64,000 nucleotides of DNA from Anisus vortex (Eukaryota; Mollusca; Gastropoda; Planorbidae), in assembly GCA_949126835.1 (NCBI GenBank), contig OX421499.1, forward strand, positions 24,711,990-24,775,989, written 5' to 3'. Under the pieces are notes generated by a model. It saw only the letters and a program-made list of their open reading frames with translations. It had not been told where the DNA came from and ran no database searches. The position numbers and the translations under genes were made by a program. How positions within the stretch are numbered: position 1 is the stretch's first letter; each line of letters opens with the position of its first letter. This document shows, in pieces, positions 60,895 through 64,000 of this stretch.

Positions 60895-60960
60895 TGCCTT
60901 CTCTAGCTAAGTTGGTAACGTAGAGGACTGCTGTGCGTGCGAGCGGGTTCGATTCTCCAG
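60895..60960 (+). other. tRNA-like relic, not a functional tRNA
   Basis: CTAGCTAAGTTGGTAACG resembles an A box and GGGTTCGATTCTCC a B box, 30 bp apart. The anticodon arm does not pair, so this is taken as a SINE head remnant. Present in each unit where that part is visible. Confidence 0.45.
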
Positions 60961-61129
60961 TTAGACTATGCCTATTTTTTTTACCCGATTTACATTTATT
61001 CGTAGACCTTTTTAATTCCTATCAAACATATTTGCCGGCCGTAACTCATTGTTAGCTTGAATGGGTTGAGGGAGGGAGTTGAAAAAATTGACATAATTTT
61101 ATAGGAAAGTTTGACAGTTGTTTAAGTTA

Positions 61130-61500
61130 AATAATTAATTAATTAATTGGTTATTTATATAGCGCCTCACTCCATACTAATAAAAGCATGCTCGGCGCGC
61201 TCACAAAATCGAAACGACAATAACGCTCTAAAATAGTTTTAAACAAGGTTTCGGCCGATGGAGGCACGAAACGACAATAACATTTTAAAATAGTTTCAAA
61301 CAAGTTTTTTGCTAATGGATGTGTATTTGATCAATTTAGTTGAAAAGAAAAGTCTTCAAATTCTTCTTGAATGCCTTTTTTGACACAGAGTTTTTCAGTG
61401 TCTCAGGTAAGCCGTTCCACAGTGAAGGCGCCACAGATTCAAACGAGCGTACACCAATAGGGGAAGGGGTAGAAGAACTAAAAATTGTAACGTAATTCAC
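61130..61500 (-). pseudogene. Second LINE 3' end (unit C)
   Basis: Inverted copy of the fragment at 54,265; AATT repeats now stand at its left end. Confidence 0.8.
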
Positions 61501-61748
61501 GATATTTTAAATTTAAACTTTTCATTTTCAGTCTTTTAAATAATAATAATAATAATATTTGTAAAGCGCTGCCAACAAACATAATGTAAGCTCAGAGCGC
61601 GTTTAACATACAACTAAGAATACGGATATTACACTAGGCCAGGTGACAGAGCTAAATTGATGATAAAAAACAAGACAAAACAAATAAATGTAGCATTAAC
61701 CGACTTAACCCATAAATAAGACAGTAAGTTTCTAAAGCATGTTAAATG

Positions 61749-62027
61749 TTATCGAAGGTAAATATTGAAATAATGAGTTTTTAAGTTCTTTTTGAAAGTA
61801 ACAGTAGAGCTTGTTCGCCTCAGTTGAATGGGAAGTTGATTCCACACTTTCGGACCGGATACTGAGAAGGCTCTAAGGCCAACGGTCGTCAGAGAGAAAC
61901 GGGGCTCTTCCAGAAGCGATGAGTTTGTAGAACAAAGTGTTCTTTGCGGGACATAAGGTCTGATTAGTGCCTTGAGATAGGACGGAAACTCGTATTTAAA
62001 AATGCACTGATGGCAAAGTAGCGCCAC
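61749..62027 (-). pseudogene. LINE ORF2 C-terminal fragment (unit C)
   Basis: Inverted copy of the fragment at 53,630, ending FKKNLKTHYFNIYLR. A short deletion removes the LHWLPVKAR segment. Confidence 0.85.
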
Positions 62028-62506
62028 TTTATACTCAATTCTGGAGCGAGCTTAGAAGGGCAGTTCCCGAGTCTCTTTTAGACTTGCACATAAACAAACG
62101 CGCAGTACTTTTATGTATTCGTTGTAGCCTGGCGATTTAATGACATAAATGACATATATTTCTGTTGGATTTAAAACTGACAACTCTAGCCTTCATGTTT
62201 TTTTTGGTTTAAAATGAGATTAAGCTGTTGTTGTTGTTTTTTTTTTTTGTGTTTTTTTTTTTTTTTTTGGGGGGGGGGTTATTGGTCAAAATCTAGATAT
62301 TAGACTGCACAAATAAAAATCTGCTTCGACTGTTAGAATTTAAAGCCCATGTTATTCATAGTAGAAAAAAGAAAAAAGACAAATACAATTTATTGGTCTG
62401 GTAAAGAAGTATTTTTAAAATGTATGCACTGTTGTTTTACATACACATGATGTTAAGGTACAAGCGCCTGCTCTTTATTACCGATCGAATGATCGGTCAC
62501 CTGGTA

Positions 62507-62555
62507 CTATCCTATACTATAATACGAGTTAAAATTGTATGTATATATATATATA
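62507..62555. repeat. Spacer between units C and D, plus orientation
   Basis: CCTATACTATAATACGAG and its TA tail stand here in the same orientation as between A and B, although the flanking units are inverted. Confidence 0.85.
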
Positions 62556-64000
62556 TGTGTATATATGTCTGGAAATTTTCTTCAAAAGCGCTCTAACGAT
62601 TATCTTCATGTTTTAATGCACTACTTGTTTCACCTAAAAAAAAATCTACAGCTTTTCGGCCCCACAAATAAAAATCGGAAATGGACGTTAAACAAAAATA
62701 CACATTAGATTTATCGTAGATATTGATTTTGGCCGTGAAAACATGCCCTTGCTCGACCCACATGTAGTGCGGCTTTCAAGAGCGGTGTTTTGTTGCGTCG
62801 CAGTTATGACGTTTCGGGAATACCCGTAGGCTTACTACAGCAGAAAGAAGTTTAATTTCTTGTTTAAACTACTGTTGCGCACCGATGATAGAAATAATTT
62901 AAAGCAAGACCAAGTGTAATTTATGTAATGCAGGGGTGTCCAAACTACAGCCAGTGGGTAACGCGCGGGCGGACAAATGATAGTATGCGGCCCTCGCGGC
63001 TTATTTAGATTTGAACGTCTACCAATATATTTTAGATTAAACTTCAATATATTTTAGATTAAATTTTAAAAAAAAGAAAACAAATACATATTTACGAATT
63101 ATCTAATAGTGAGATAATAGTTTGCCGTTTAAATAATAACAGAATTAGAAGAACTTTCACCAAACTAAAGGTCTATTTGTAACTTTCTTTTATCTGACAT
63201 TTTTTGAAAAAAAACAACCTCTAAAACTTTTTTTGTGTTTAAACAATGAATAGCTGTATATAGTGTACACTGTAGCAGATTACACTGCACTGTGTATAGT
63301 GTTCACTGTAGCAGTATACACTACGCTGTATATAGCATACAACGTAGCAGTATACTCTACACTGTAAATAATAAACACTGTTTTAGTATTCACTTTTTTA
63401 AAAATTCAATTAATGTTTCATTAAAAATGTGTATGATTTGCTTAAAAAGGCCTACCAAAGTAAGATATATTAGAATATGTTAACATTGTCAATTTGAAAT
63501 CTGGTAAACTAGAAAAGATGTAAATTCAGTATATTCGTATTTTCCTTATAACAATAGTCAGAAGTGTAATATACTGTTAGTTTTATTGAGGGGCGGGGGG
63601 GGGGGAGAGAAATTAAACACATTATCTAACGAAGCCTACATATATTATGATCTTTTCATTTGCAGTCTTTTCAATGAATAACATAATTTTACCTTTAATT
63701 ATTTAGTATTTAAGTTTAATGCTCAAAATTTAAAAAAAAATGTTTATCATACCATTGTTTTAATTAATCAATATTATATTTTACCGCGATAGTTTATTAT
63801 AAATAGTAACACAAATGGAGGATATTAAATAATGTTAACACCAAACTATATTTTTTTACTTTTTTCGTAAAACAATGTTTGGAATAATACATTGAAAACA
63901 TTGAAAATCTCTATATATAAAAAGATCGTGTTTGTGTCCCCACGGATCCCTATTGTGTCACTGACTTTTTTAGGCCTAGTCCTATATACTGTCTAATAGC
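62556..64000 (-). repeat. 3-kb repeat unit D (inverted, cut by window end)
   Basis: Nearly identical to unit C from its first base; for instance the segment 62,835-63,047 equals 59,710-59,922 over a 70-codon frame. The remainder lies past base 64,000. Confidence 0.9.

Larger units (their letters stand above)
59431..62506 (-). repeat. 3-kb repeat unit C (inverted)
   Basis: Reverse complement of units A and B: begins TGTGTATATATGTCTGG and ends with ACCGATC-GAAT-GATCGGT and ACCTGGTA. Holds the same LINE ends, hAT terminus (CAGGGGTGTCCAAACTACAG at 59,807) and tRNA-like relic near 60,900. Confidence 0.9.

Noticed and set aside
59710..63047. Two identical 70-codon minus-strand frames
   Set aside because: They are the same place in duplicated units C and D across a hAT terminus; no protein-like features.

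Overview
The window is nuclear DNA of an invertebrate animal: A+T-rich, with small exons spread over kilobases, standard GT-AG introns, and abundant hAT-type DNA transposons, LINE 3' ends and a tRNA-derived SINE. The protein families and the many TAGGCCTA palindromes suggest a mollusc, most likely a gastropod. That is inference, since no marker gene fixes the species. All gene models were built by hand from splice sites, matching exon phases and uninterrupted reading frames, so UTRs and promoters are largely undefined.

Region 1 (about 1-13,455, minus strand) holds the N-terminal half of a phosphoinositide-specific phospholipase C, closest to the gamma type. Thirteen coding exons give about 390 residues: PH domain, EF-hand-like region and the start of the catalytic X box. 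The rest of the gene lies left of base 1. Its introns carry three complete DNA transposons with target-site duplications, a SINE, a LINE fragment and a local duplication that copied an exon-intron junction five extra times. Upstream, 14,204-16,331 is a 76-copy, 28-bp minisatellite with a higher-order period.

Region 2 (about 16.3-25 kb): an A+T-rich stretch separates the phospholipase gene from a divergently transcribed four-exon gene (19,933-22,658, plus) encoding a 311-residue hotdog-fold protein, probably an acyl-thioester hydrolase. Its long 3' flank leads to a hAT element.

Region 3 (26.7-45.7 kb): a decayed hAT transposase, then a ten-exon minus-strand gene (45,732 to 29,134) for a secreted 591-residue protein. 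It has a signal peptide, two tandem laminin-G/concanavalin-like modules built from a duplicated four-exon cassette, and a C-terminal PAN/apple-like domain. Its introns contain a 21-bp minisatellite, SINEs, RT and transposase relics, and two inverted hAT elements sharing one target-site duplication, one of them split by another hAT insertion.

Region 4 (45.7-64 kb): a gene-poor stretch with SINEs and a hAT MITE, then the first three exons of a secreted saposin-like protein (50,902-52,757, plus). From 53.2 kb to the window end there are four copies of a 3-kb unit arranged head-to-tail then inverted (A, B forward; C, D reverse), forming a large palindrome centred near 59.4 kb. Each unit carries two different LINE 3' ends, a hAT terminus and a tRNA-like relic.

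The genes show no shared pathway; they are independent animal genes in a transposon-rich background.
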